DNA of 64,000 nt. Origin: an uncultured Eubacteriales bacterium (lineage in GTDB: Bacteria; Bacillota; Clostridia; Oscillospirales; Oscillospiraceae). The stretch lies in assembly GCA_900544405.1 (NCBI GenBank), contig UQVA01000006.1, positions 19,960 to 83,959 of the forward strand, written 5' to 3'. The notes below the pieces were generated by a model that was not told the DNA's origin, searched no databases, and worked only from the letters and a program-made list of their open reading frames with translations. Of the stretch, positions 25,830 to 36,300 are shown in pieces. The stretch's first letter is position 1. Every line of letters begins with the position of its first letter. Position numbers and translations under genes: made by a program.

Positions 25830-27974
25830 ATGAAAAAAGCAATCTGTTTTCTTCTGGTCCTCTCCCTTGCCTTTGGCATGAGTGCCTGCGCCGGAAACGG
25901 AAAAGGCGGCTTTGTCAAGACGGATGCCGGGCTGACCCTGACCCGGAACGGCCTTACCGTCACCGTGGACCCGGACACGGGTCTGGTCATTGGTCTGGCC
26001 TCCTCCACGGACAGCCTGGAGATGGACGGCATTTTTGTGGATGCCGGAATTGACGAAGCCTCCGTTTTCAGCCAGCTGGGCTATAAGGACATGAGTGGCC
26101 TGGCCACCTATGAGCTGCCCACGCTTTATCCCCGCATGAAGGAGAAAACCTCCTATTCCGTCGGGAAGATCACGGTCACGGAGGACGGCTTCCAGATTCC
26201 CCTGACCTGCGGCGACTACACGTTTCTTTATAAATACACCTTCTATCCCAACGCCCTTGGATTGAACGTCGAGCTTTCGACCTCCGCTGATGCCAAGGCG
26301 GCTGTCAACGGCGTAGGCTTCTTGGTTCAGGGAATTCACGGCTTCCGACTGTCGGATGCTACTTTTTCCTTCCCCGGCTCCACCCCTGCCGGAAGCATTT
26401 CTTTCCTCCACGCCAATCACTACAAGACTACCACTGCAGATTATTCCGCACCGGCCGTGGTTCTGGAGGACGGCAGCAAAACGAGCAGCGTTCTGTTCGT
26501 AGACGAAGTAGAAAAGTGGACCACCGGCAGCTGGTACAAAGAGACCGGCGACCTGTGCGTGGGGTTTCTCGCCGCTGTGGAGGGCTATCTGGACGCTTCC
26601 GCCCCTATGACAGTGGGAACGCTCTACATTCCCCTGCAAGCCTCCGGCCGCACGGTCTATCAGAACATCTCCGATTTCTGGATGGTCCTGGGGTATCATA
26701 CCCCCACGGATACCACCGCCACCGAGGGCCTGGCCGCCATTTACTCCGGCCACCCCTACGGGACCATGGACACCGGCTACTTCAACCGGCTGACCCTGGC
26801 CGAATATGCGCAAACCATTGACAGCGTTGCGGATATGGGCTTTGACGCCATGTGGCTCCTGCCCGTGTTCGCCCACAGCGGCGACAACGTGTACGAGCCC
26901 ACGGATCAGGGCATCATCGACAAGCGCTACGGCGGTGAGCAGGAGGCGGCGGTCTTTATCGACCGGGCCCACACCTTAGGGATGAAGGTTCTCTTTGACT
27001 TTGTGCCCCACGGCCCCCGGCCCGTGTATTCCTTTGCCAAGGAGCACGAGGACTGGGTCAGCAAGAAGAAAGACGGCAGCCTCCAGATCGAATGGGAATG
27101 CGTCTCCATGGACTACAACAACCCGGATTACGCTGCCTACAATCAGGCGCTGGCTGCCTACTATGCCAAAGACCTGGGCCTGGACGGTGCCCGGATTGAT
27201 TGCTCCATGGGTGGTCTCCCGAACTGGGACAATGCCCAGGGACTTCGGGCCAGTGCCGCCGGACTTCAGGCCGGTGTGACCGTCGTTTCCAGCCTTCGGG
27301 AGGGCTTCAAGGAGGGCGGAGCCGATGTGCTGCTTCTTCCGGAAAACTTTCACCCCAGTCCCGCTTACGCATCCGTTACCGACGTATTCTACGATATGCC
27401 CCTGTACCGCTGCCTGTATGATCTGAACCAGCGGGGCCTCAGCGGCCGGGAATACGCTGCCGCCGTGACGGAATTCCTGAATGCGGAGCATCAATCCTCC
27501 GTTTCCGGGCAGCTGAAGCTGCGCTTCCTGGGAAATCACGACACGGTCACCTGGACCTTTGACGCCCAGCGGGCCCAGACCCTCTACGGAACCGAGAAAG
27601 CCAAGGCCCTGTGGATGATGCTGGGCTGGATCGACGGCGTTCTGTACATCTATCAAGGGGATGAGGACCCTGCCGCCTATCATCTGGAAGGGGAAAATCT
27701 GGAAGCCTTCTTCACGGACCTGATCGCCGCCAAGCGGGAATACCTGCCCAACACGCTGGACACGGCGTATTTGCAGACCGGCAGCGCCGTATTCGCCTGC
27801 CGCCGGTTTGACGAAAATACCTCCCGTCTTGTGCTGGTGAATCTTTCGGACGAGGAGACGACCTACACGCTGAGCGTCTCCGCCTCCGTTCTGACGGCGT
27901 TGGGCAACGTCACACTGGCTGGCAACACCGTCACCCTGAGCCCTTATTCCGGAGCGATCCTTCAGGAAGGGTGA
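25830..27974 (+). CDS. GH13-type lipoprotein, surface paralogue
   Basis: 714 residues beginning with a lipoprotein signal, lipobox GMSACAGNG, cysteine at about 21. The rest parallels the preceding gene: beta-sandwich, then LFDFVPHGPR, GLDGARIDCSMGGLPNW, LLLPENFHPSP and FLGNHDTVTW, so all GH13 catalytic residues are present. It would be anchored on the outer face of the membrane. It begins 3 bases after the stop of its paralogue with only a weak ribosome site, so coupling is likely. The extracellular copy probably makes oligosaccharides that the cytosolic copy finishes; no importer for them is intact in the island. Confidence 0.85.
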   Translation: MKKAICFLLVLSLAFGMSACAGNGKGGFVKTDAGLTLTRNGLTVTVDPDTGLVIGLASSTDSLEMDGIFVDAGIDEASVFSQLGYKDMSGLATYELPTLYPRMKEKTSYSVGKITVTEDGFQIPLTCGDYTFLYKYTFYPNALGLNVELSTSADAKAAVNGVGFLVQGIHGFRLSDATFSFPGSTPAGSISFLHANHYKTTTADYSAPAVVLEDGSKTSSVLFVDEVEKWTTGSWYKETGDLCVGFLAAVEGYLDASAPMTVGTLYIPLQASGRTVYQNISDFWMVLGYHTPTDTTATEGLAAIYSGHPYGTMDTGYFNRLTLAEYAQTIDSVADMGFDAMWLLPVFAHSGDNVYEPTDQGIIDKRYGGEQEAAVFIDRAHTLGMKVLFDFVPHGPRPVYSFAKEHEDWVSKKKDGSLQIEWECVSMDYNNPDYAAYNQALAAYYAKDLGLDGARIDCSMGGLPNWDNAQGLRASAAGLQAGVTVVSSLREGFKEGGADVLLLPENFHPSPAYASVTDVFYDMPLYRCLYDLNQRGLSGREYAAAVTEFLNAEHQSSVSGQLKLRFLGNHDTVTWTFDAQRAQTLYGTEKAKALWMMLGWIDGVLYIYQGDEDPAAYHLEGENLEAFFTDLIAAKREYLPNTLDTAYLQTGSAVFACRRFDENTSRLVLVNLSDEETTYTLSVSASVLTALGNVTLAGNTVTLSPYSGAILQEG

Positions 27975-27991
27975 GCGGAAAGGAGCAGAAC

Positions 27992-29485
27992 ATGAAAAAT
28001 ACATACATCGGTATTGACCTGGGGACCTCGGCGGCGAAGCTGCTGCTGGTGGATGCGGACGGTTCCATCCTGAATTCCGTCACAAAAGAGTATCCCCTGG
28101 AATTTCCTCAGCCCGGCTGGAGCCAGCAGGACCCGGAGGACTGGAAATGGGCCGTGTTTTCCGGCATTCCGGAGCTGCTCCGGGGCTTTGACGCTGCAGC
28201 CGTTGCCGGTATCGGCTGCGGCGGGCAGATGCACGGGCTGGTAGTGCTGGACGCTCAGGACCGGGTCATCCGCCCGGCGATTCTCTGGAATGATGGCCGG
28301 ACCTGCGACGAGGTGGACTACCTGAACAACGTCGTTGGCAAAGAAAAACTGTCCCAGTGGACCGCCAACATTGCCTTTGCGGGCTTCACCGCCCCGAAAA
28401 TCCTGTGGCTGCAAAAGCACGAGCCGGAGAACTTCCGGAAAATCACAAAGGTCATGCTGCCGAAGGATTATGTGAACTATATGCTCACGGGAACCCACGG
28501 CTGCGACTACTCCGACGCCTCCGGGATGCTGCTTCTGGACGTGAAAAATAAGCGCTGGTCCAAAGAGATGTTGGAAATCTGCGGCATTTCGGAGGAGCAA
28601 ATGCCCCGGCTCTACGAAAGCTATGAAAAAGTTGGCACTGTAAAGCCGGAGATCGCCGCTCTGCTGGGTATCCCGGCGGACACCGTTGTGGTGGCCGGTG
28701 CCGGGGACAACGCCGCAGCGGCGGTAGGAACCGGCACCGTGGGAGACGGCGGCTGCAATATCAGTCTCGGCACCTCCGGCACGGTGTTCATTTCCTCCAA
28801 AACATTCGGCGTGGACCCAAATAACGCCCTCCACGCCTTTGCCCACGCCGACGGCGGCTATCACCTGATGGGCTGTATGCTCTCCGCCGCCAGCTGCAAC
28901 AAGTGGTTCTGCGAGGATATTCTGAAAACCGCCGATTTTGCGGCGGAGCAGCAGGCCATTGAAGAAAAGAAGCTGGGCGAGAATCACGTTTATTTCCTGC
29001 CCTATCTCATGGGCGAGCGAAGCCCCATCAACGACACCGCTGCCCGGGGAACTTTCCTGGGCATGACCATGGACACCACCCGGGCGGACCTCACCCAGGC
29101 GCTGCTGGAGGGCGTGGCCTTCGCCATCCGGGATTCCTTTGAGGTGGCCAAAAGCCTGGGAATCGCCATTCCCCGTTCCAATCTCTGCGGCGGCGGAGCG
29201 AAAAGTCCCCTTTGGCGGAAAATCTTTGCCAACGTCCTGGGCATCCCCCTGGACATGGTAAAAACCGAGCAGGGCCCCAGCTACGGGGCGGCCATGCTGG
29301 CCATGGTGGGCTGCGGCCGGTTTGCCTCCGTGCAGGAGGCCGCCGACGCCCTGGTGGAGACGGCTTCCACCACGGAGCCGGACCCCATTCTCAAAGAAAA
29401 GTACGAAAAGCGCTACCGGCAGTTCCGGCTGCTCTACCCGGCGCTGAAAACCACATTTGCCCGACTGGCGAAGGAGGAAGTATGA
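27992..29485 (+). CDS. xylB: Xylulokinase (FGGY family)
   Basis: 497 residues from ATG 27992, preceded by AAAGGAG. IGIDLGTSAAKLLLVD is the first phosphate motif. GIGCGGQMHGLVVLD is the xylulokinase-typical substrate segment (GQMHG), followed by PAILWNDGRT. VVAGAGDNAAAAVGTG and LCGGGAKSPLWRKIFA are the ATP-side motifs. It phosphorylates D-xylulose to D-xylulose 5-phosphate for the pentose phosphate pathway. With the D-lyxose isomerase at 5007 it could complete a lyxose route; no xylose isomerase is in the window. It overlaps the next gene by ATGA. Confidence 0.94.
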   Translation: MKNTYIGIDLGTSAAKLLLVDADGSILNSVTKEYPLEFPQPGWSQQDPEDWKWAVFSGIPELLRGFDAAAVAGIGCGGQMHGLVVLDAQDRVIRPAILWNDGRTCDEVDYLNNVVGKEKLSQWTANIAFAGFTAPKILWLQKHEPENFRKITKVMLPKDYVNYMLTGTHGCDYSDASGMLLLDVKNKRWSKEMLEICGISEEQMPRLYESYEKVGTVKPEIAALLGIPADTVVVAGAGDNAAAAVGTGTVGDGGCNISLGTSGTVFISSKTFGVDPNNALHAFAHADGGYHLMGCMLSAASCNKWFCEDILKTADFAAEQQAIEEKKLGENHVYFLPYLMGERSPINDTAARGTFLGMTMDTTRADLTQALLEGVAFAIRDSFEVAKSLGIAIPRSNLCGGGAKSPLWRKIFANVLGIPLDMVKTEQGPSYGAAMLAMVGCGRFASVQEAADALVETASTTEPDPILKEKYEKRYRQFRLLYPALKTTFARLAKEEV

Positions 29486-30117
29486 AAATTTATTCTGTTT
29501 ACGACCCGGAATTCAAGTCTTACGGTCAGATCGTCGATGGTCTGGCGGACACAATTCAGGAAATTCTGCCTGTGCTGCAGGCGGCTCCTCAGGGAGCCGG
29601 TGTGGAATATGTGCCGGAATACAAGCCTCTGCAGGAGCTGTCCGCCATGGTGGAGATCAGCGAGCATTGCTACGGCGGAATGCCCGTGGAGCTGGGCTGG
29701 TGCAATGGCCATAACACAACCCTGAACTGTCTGGAATACCACCGGGACAGCGAATTCAATCTGGGTACGGAGGATTTCGTTCTGCTGCTGGCACGGCAGG
29801 AGGAGATTGAGGACGGCGTTCTGGACACCGCCAAGGTCAAGGCCTTCCGGGTCCCGGCGGGGGTGCCGGTGGAGGTCTACGCCACCACGCTGCACTATGC
29901 GCCCTGCCATCTGGACGAAGCCAAGGGCTTCCGGGTGATGGTGGCCCTGCCCATGGGGACCAACACGGAAAAGCCGGTGATGCAGGCGCAGACCAATGAG
30001 GACCGGCGGCTCTGGGCCAAAAATAAATGGCTGCTGGCCCACCCGGAATCCCAGGAAGCCCAAAGCGGCGCTTATATCGGCCTGACGGGCAAAAATATTG
30101 ATCTGCGCGACCTGTGA
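29482..30117 (+). CDS. DUF4867-type protein
   Basis: 211 residues, cytosolic. I recognise it as DUF4867-like from MKIYSVYDPEFKSYGQI at the start and LGWCNGHNTTLNCLEYH near residue 75. VEVYATTLHYAPCHLDE near residue 135 has a cupin-like look, with histidines and glutamates that could bind a metal (H in GHN, H in EYH, H in TLHY). Small cupin-like proteins fused by overlap to a sugar kinase are often isomerases or epimerases, so a role in feeding xylulokinase is plausible, but this is inference. It ends the operon before a strong terminator. Confidence 0.65.
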   Translation: MKIYSVYDPEFKSYGQIVDGLADTIQEILPVLQAAPQGAGVEYVPEYKPLQELSAMVEISEHCYGGMPVELGWCNGHNTTLNCLEYHRDSEFNLGTEDFVLLLARQEEIEDGVLDTAKVKAFRVPAGVPVEVYATTLHYAPCHLDEAKGFRVMVALPMGTNTEKPVMQAQTNEDRRLWAKNKWLLAHPESQEAQSGAYIGLTGKNIDLRDL

Positions 30118-30143
30118 TACGGTCTCAAAAAGTGAAATCAGCA

Positions 30144-30179
30144 AGCCTCACGGCGGCCCTGACAGGCTGCCGTGAGGCT
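30144..30179 (+). terminator. Terminator of the GH13-xylulokinase operon
   Basis: AGCCTCACGGC pairs with GCCGTGAGGCT and is followed by CTTTTAT. Confidence 0.85.
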
Positions 30180-30246
30180 CTTTTATATGCTGTTTGCACT
30201 TTCACGGATTCTGGTCTGCCTCTGCGCAGCCGTCAAAAGCATAAAA

Positions 30247-30278
30247 AACCTGCCGCAGGGAGTAGTCTGCGGCAGGTT
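30247..30278 (-). terminator. Terminator of the subtilase gene
   Basis: AACCTGCCGCAG pairs perfectly with CTGCGGCAGGTT; on the minus strand it is followed by TTTTTTAT. Confidence 0.85.
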
Positions 30279-30300
30279 CTTTATGGGGTTTTATCCCCTT

Positions 30301-30320
30301 GGGGGTGCTTTCGCACCCCC
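30301..30320. repeat. Perfect hairpin next to the subtilase stop
   Basis: GGGGGTGC-TTTC-GCACCCCC, 19 bases after the subtilase stop codon. There is no T run on either side, so it may protect the mRNA end rather than terminate. Confidence 0.6.
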
Positions 30321-30338
30321 GGAGGGAAATATGGTCGC

Positions 30339-33300
30339 TTAGTGCTTCTTGGACTTCTTGGAAGCCAGGGCCACGTAGGCCGCAGCGCCCAGAGCCAGGA
30401 GCATCATGCCGGTCCAGAACATGGGATCGAAGCTGTCGCCGGTGGCCGGGGTCACGGTGACGGCGGTCCACTTGGCGCTCAGGGTCAGGCTGCCGGTGAC
30501 GACGGTATCGGCAGTCACGGCATTGCCCTTGGCGTCGAACCAGCCGCCGAAGGTGTAGCCATCCCGCTTGGGCGTGGGCAGAGTACCGATCTTCTCGCCG
30601 TAGTTCACGGTGATGGTGGTGGTATTGCCGCAGCCGTCATCCAGGGTCACGGTATAAGCCAGAGGCACCCACTTGGCGGTGACGGTGCTGTCGGCAGCGG
30701 TCTCATAGACCGTCTCGGCAGTGACCTGCTTGCCGTCGGCGCTGTACCAACCGGCGAAGGTGTAGCCGTCCTTGATGGCCACGGGCAGCTTGCCGATGGC
30801 AGTGCCGAAGGTCACGTTCAGGGTATCCGGCTCCACGATGCCGCCGTCGGCATCCAGCGTCAGGGTGTAGGTGTTGGCGGTCCACTTGGCGCTCAGGGTG
30901 ATGTCGGCAGCCGCCTCGAAGATGGTCTCGGCGGTGTACTCGTTGCCCTCTGCATCGAACCAACCGGCGAAGGTGTAGCCCTCCCGGACAGGCACAGGCA
31001 GCGTGCTGACCGCAGCGCCCTGAGCGACAGCCACGGTGTCGGGGTCAACGGTGCCGCCGTTGGCGTCCAGGGTGATGGTGAAGGCCTTTTCTGCCCAGTG
31101 AGCAGTAAAGGTGCTGTCGTGGGGGATCCGATACTCAGTGGAGGACAGGACCTTGTCACCGTTCTCATCGAACCAGCCGATGAAGCCATAGCCTTCACGG
31201 GTCGGCACGGGCAGGGCGCCCACCTCGGCGCCGAAGGTAACGGTCACGGTCGTCGGATCCACGGTACCGCCGGCAGCATCCAGAGTCACGGTGTAATCCT
31301 TGGCGGTCCACTTGGCGCTCAGGGTGATGTTGTCGTCCATGGTGTAAACGGTGTCGGCGGTGTACTCGTTGCCGTCCAGGTCGAACCAGCCCACAAAGTC
31401 GTAGCCCTCACGGGTCGCTGCGGGCAGCTCGCCAACAGCCTGGCCGAAGGTCACGGTCAAGTTCTCCGGGCTGACCTTGCCGCCCCGGGCATCCAGATGG
31501 ATCAGGTAGGAATTGACCTTCCAGGTAGCGGTGTAGGTAGCATGGGCCGTAACGGTCTCGGCCACCTCGGGGGTCCAGCCGGTGAAGGTGTAACCCTTTC
31601 GGGCAGGGGTACCACGGAAATCGGGGGTCGCCTTTCCGGCCTCAGCGGCGAAGCGCTGATCCGGGAACACTTCCTCGTTCTCCACGCCGTCGGTGTAAAT
31701 AACGGTGTAGCTGAGGGTCGGATCAATGGCCAATCCGCGGATCTCCTGGTCCATGGTGTCCACCAGCCCGGTGTTGCCCTCCATGTCCATTGCATAGATG
31801 CGGTTCAGGCCGTCCGTCAGATAGAACTTATTGCCGGAGGCATCATAATCCATTTCGGTGACGCCGGCTTTGATGTTCACATTCACGCCCCGCTTCACCA
31901 CGGTCCGGTCGGACAGGTACTTATCGGAGTACTTGACCAGCAGCGGAGTGGAGTTGTACAGATCGGTGCCGACCACATACACGGCTCCGTCCACAACGGC
32001 CACGCCGGAGTGGGTGATGTATTCCGTGTCCATCATGTAGGCACTGTAGGGCATGGACTCGCCGTTGGCCTTGCTCAGGTCAAACTGGAACAGGTAGAAG
32101 CCGCCTACCGCATACAGAAGGTCATTCTGCTTATCATAGGCAATATCGGCCACGGTGGTCCAGGTCTGTGCCAGACCCAGGTAGGTGCTCTGACCAGTGA
32201 CAAAGTCATAACGATAAATGCCGGGATAAGAACCGGAATCCAGAGCGTAGTACAGGCAGTTGTCGCCGTAAGCCATGCCGACAACCTTACCGCTGGACGC
32301 GAAGTCGCCGATTACCGCAGTGGTTTCCGAAGGCAGATTGGGGTTGAAGGAAAGCAGCTTGTCGCCCTTGGGAGTGACGGTGTAGGCAGTGGAGGAAGGA
32401 CCGGTGGCATCCACCACGGTGACCTTCACGGTGGCCTTCAGGCCGTTGCCGGTGGTGATGGTGATGGTGGTCTCGCCTTCCTTCACGCCGGTGATCAGGC
32501 CGGTGGAGGACACGGCGGCAATGGCCGCATCCGTGGCCGCATAGGTCAGGGACGGATCGGTGGCATTTGCCGGGCGGACCCGGGCGTCAATCTGAGCGGT
32601 GCCGCCCACGCTGATGCGGTAGGCGTCCTTGCTCAGCACCACGCCGTTGGGAGCGGTGGAGGGAACTTCTTCATCCTCGGGAATCAGTGCCATCAGGCCC
32701 AGATACACGTCACCGAACTTCATGGAAGAACCGGCACGGGTGTAGAGGCTGATGCCGCCCAGGCTGTAAACCTCGGGCGTCTCACCGCCAAGCTGAATCA
32801 GGTACATACCGAATGCCTTCGAGGCAGACTTCGTGCTGGATGTCGCATTCAGGTACAGTCGGTCGGTACCGAAATCGTAGGTCATCTGCGTATTGTAGCG
32901 CATATCGCCGTAGTAGGTGTTGCCGGTATAAATGCTCATGCCGGTCAAGTCCTTCACCTTGGTCAGCACACCGGTGGTCTTGTCCATGGTGTAGAGGACT
33001 GCGTCGGTGTAGTAGTCGGCAGAACCGGCCACATACATGGTGCCGTTCTTGTCGATGGCCATGGCAAAGACCTTGTTGGTCATATCCAGCTCGGCAATCT
33101 TGGTAACCTTACCGGTATCCAGGTCCACGGTAGCCAGGGAGCCGGGACGGCTGACGGCCGCATCCACACTGTAATCCCAGGTACAAGGCAGCGTCAGGGC
33201 GTACATGGTACCGGTGGTATAATCCATGGCCATGGCCGTGACCTGATCGTAGGAAACGTCCAGACCGGAAGCACCCAGCACCGTATAAGCGGTGGTATCC

Positions 33301-36300
33301 TTCGGGTCAATGCGGAGCACCTCGCCCTTGTCGTTGAAGGCATAGAAGAATCCATCGTAGTAGGTACCGGACTGCAGGGACAGAACGCTGATCATGCTGT
33401 TGCCGGCGCTGGCGTGACGCAGATCATAGTCGTTCATGCTGATCCAGAAGTCGTAGTAGCCGGTGCCGCCCTCATCGTTGTTCAGGAAGGCATCGATCTT
33501 GCCGGCAGACTCCAGGACGGTCACCTCTACGGAAGCGGTGATGGGCTTGCCGTCCACGGTGTTCTTGGAGATGGTGGCCGTGACGGTGGCGGTGCCCACG
33601 CCGATGTAGGTCAGCTTACCGAACTGGTCCACGGTAACGACCTTCTCATCGCTGGAGGTCCAGGCCTTCACCTGAGAGGAGGGACGGGCCGGGGTGGTGC
33701 TGGTGGTCAACTGCAGTTCACCGCCCATGATGCCGGTGACCTTGCTGCCATTGGTGATGGTCAGGCTCTCCACGGGGATATAGGTGGTCTCGGGCTCGTT
33801 GTCGGGGATAGCGAACATCACGGTCTGCTCCACGCCGGACCTGGAGGAAACATTGCCCAGCTTCATGATGGAAGCCTCGGGAGCGTCGCTCCACTCGTTG
33901 GTGCCCATGGTCACCAGGTACAGGCTGGAGGAACCGGCGGACATACAGGGGTTCCAGTAGATGTTGCCGGTGTTGTAGTCGTACATCATACCGGCGTAGT
34001 ACCAGGTGTCGGAATTGATGGAGCCGACCTGAGTGGTGGACAGGGTATCCGGGTCCACGGTGTACAGCTTGCCATCCATGGAAGCAATGAGGATGGTGCC
34101 GTCAGCGGTGACGGTCATGGCGGTAGCCAGAGCCGGGCCGCCGATGTCGCCGGAGAAGGTGCCCAGAGGATCGATGGCGCCTGTCTCGATATCCAGGATG
34201 GCCAGGCCGCCATTGGTCATGTCGCAGGCGTACATACGGCCTGTGTTGTAATCGAAGGCCAGGTTGCCCAGCTCAATGCCGGTGGTGTAGCCGATCTCCT
34301 CGGGGGCGCCGATGACGGTCTTGTCCGGAGTCTCGCCCTTGGTGACCTTGCTGCGGTAGAGGACACTGGCGCCCACGCCGCCCCGGCCCTGAGCCATGAC
34401 GGTGTACAGATAGCCGTTGTAGTAAGCGCCGCCCTGCCACAGAGCATCGGTAGCTGTCAGATTCCCGTCGGTATCGGGCACATCCACGGTCACATGGCTG
34501 CCGAGCTTGGTGATGGAGCCGGGGTTCCGGTCTGCGTAGGTGACCCAGGTGAAGCGGTTGCCGATGTTGGCAAAGTCCTCCACGATGAAGCCGTACATAC
34601 CGGTCTCGCTCTTGACCACGGTGACGATGCACTCCACGGTCCGGTCGCTCCAGGTCTTCTCCCAGGAGTCGTAGACCTGAGCGGTGGCACTGATGGTGGC
34701 AGTGCCCTCCTTGACGGCGGTGACGATGCCGTTGCCGTCAACGGTGGCCACGGTGTCGTCGCTGCTCTTCCAGGCGATTTCCGTGGGTTTGCAGTTCCAG
34801 GGGGTCCAGTCCACACTCAGACGGCGGTTCTGGCCGGCCACCATGGTGACCTTGTAGGAATCCAGATTGAACTGGTTGGGCTCCACACCCATGACGAACA
34901 TATCGGACGTCATATCGGTAGGCACAAACAGGGAGGTCCGGCCGCTGGTGCCGTAGCCGCCGATTGCGGTGCACTTGGCGGTCTCGAGATTGACCTTGTA
35001 GGTCATATCCGCAAAGACCTTGTCGCCCTGGCTCAGTGCGAACCAGTACATGGTGTCGGTATTGTGGTCATAGCCCATGGACTGAATGACGTTGGTACCG
35101 GCGTAGTTCTCCACGTTCACGAAGTCGGTCTCGCCGATGTATCTGGCGGTAGCGCCCCGGGCATCGTCGTTCAGGCTCAGGGAGTACAGGGCGCCGTCGG
35201 TGCCGATGGTGTACATCTCGCCCTCGGTGGTAATGCCCAGTGTCAGAAGCTCCGCGCCGTCCTTGCCGCCGGTGATCTTACCGATCTCGTCCACGGACCA
35301 CTGGCCGTTCCACTTGGAGGTCCAGATGCGGTACAGGCAGTTGTAGCCGTCGTCGTGGCCGTCCTTGTCGTTGTCGCCCTTATAGGCCCAGCCCAGAGCG
35401 AACAGGGTGTCGGTGCCGTTGGTAGACTCATAGGGGTCCAGAACCTTGGCATACTTGCCGGAGTAATCCAGAGCCATATCATAGAGGACCCAGGAACCGG
35501 CCTCCCCGGCCTTGGTGCTCTGTGTCACCAGAGTCTGGGTCTTCCAGTAGGTACCGGAGGGGGTGACCAGCTCCAGGCTGCCGGTGGAGGCACTCTGGGC
35601 GATCAGGTAGCCGTTGATATACTCGGCTGCATAGTAGCGGTTGTTGGAATCGAAGGTCTCGTTGCGCAGGTCGGAGAAGGTCTCCTTATCGCCGGAGAAC
35701 CAGCCGCCTTCCACGGCGGAATTGCTGGAGGTCTCGTTGCCGTAGATCCGGTCCTTGCTCAGGTTCACGGCCTCGGGCTTGTCGTTGTCATCCAGCTTTA
35801 CGATCACGTCCAGGACGGTCTCGTTGCAGGCGTAGTCCGCAGCCACGATGGTGAACTCATTGCCGAAGCCGGTGATGTCGAACTTCTGCTCGAAGGCCAC
35901 GCCCGGCTCGTTCTCCACATCGAACTTACCCATGATGGCGCCGGAGGTGCTTTCAAACAGCACGGCGGCCATGTAGGCGTTGTCCTGGAGCTTCAGCGTC
36001 AGGTAGTTCCGGCCGTTCTCGGTGGAGAGGCTGGCCTGGATGTCGTCGGCGTTGAGGATCTGGGGCTTCTCGGTATCCAGGGTCATGTCAAAGACGATGC
36101 TGTCGTCCACGGTGTCGTCGCCGTCGTCCAGATAGGCGTCCATCCGGAAGGTGACCTTGGTGCCATCGGGCAGTGCGTTGCCGTCCTTGTCATTGCCATC
36201 CCACAGGTCCTTCTGCTCCAGATAAGCGGGGATGACCTGGCCGTAGCTGGCACTGTAGTAACTCTTGGTGGCGTAGTTCCAGGTCTCGTCAAAGTACTTG

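Noticed and set aside
24291..26972. An 893-codon minus-strand frame spanning two GH13 genes
   Set aside because: It crosses the boundary of two genes with complete catalytic motifs and has no start signal.
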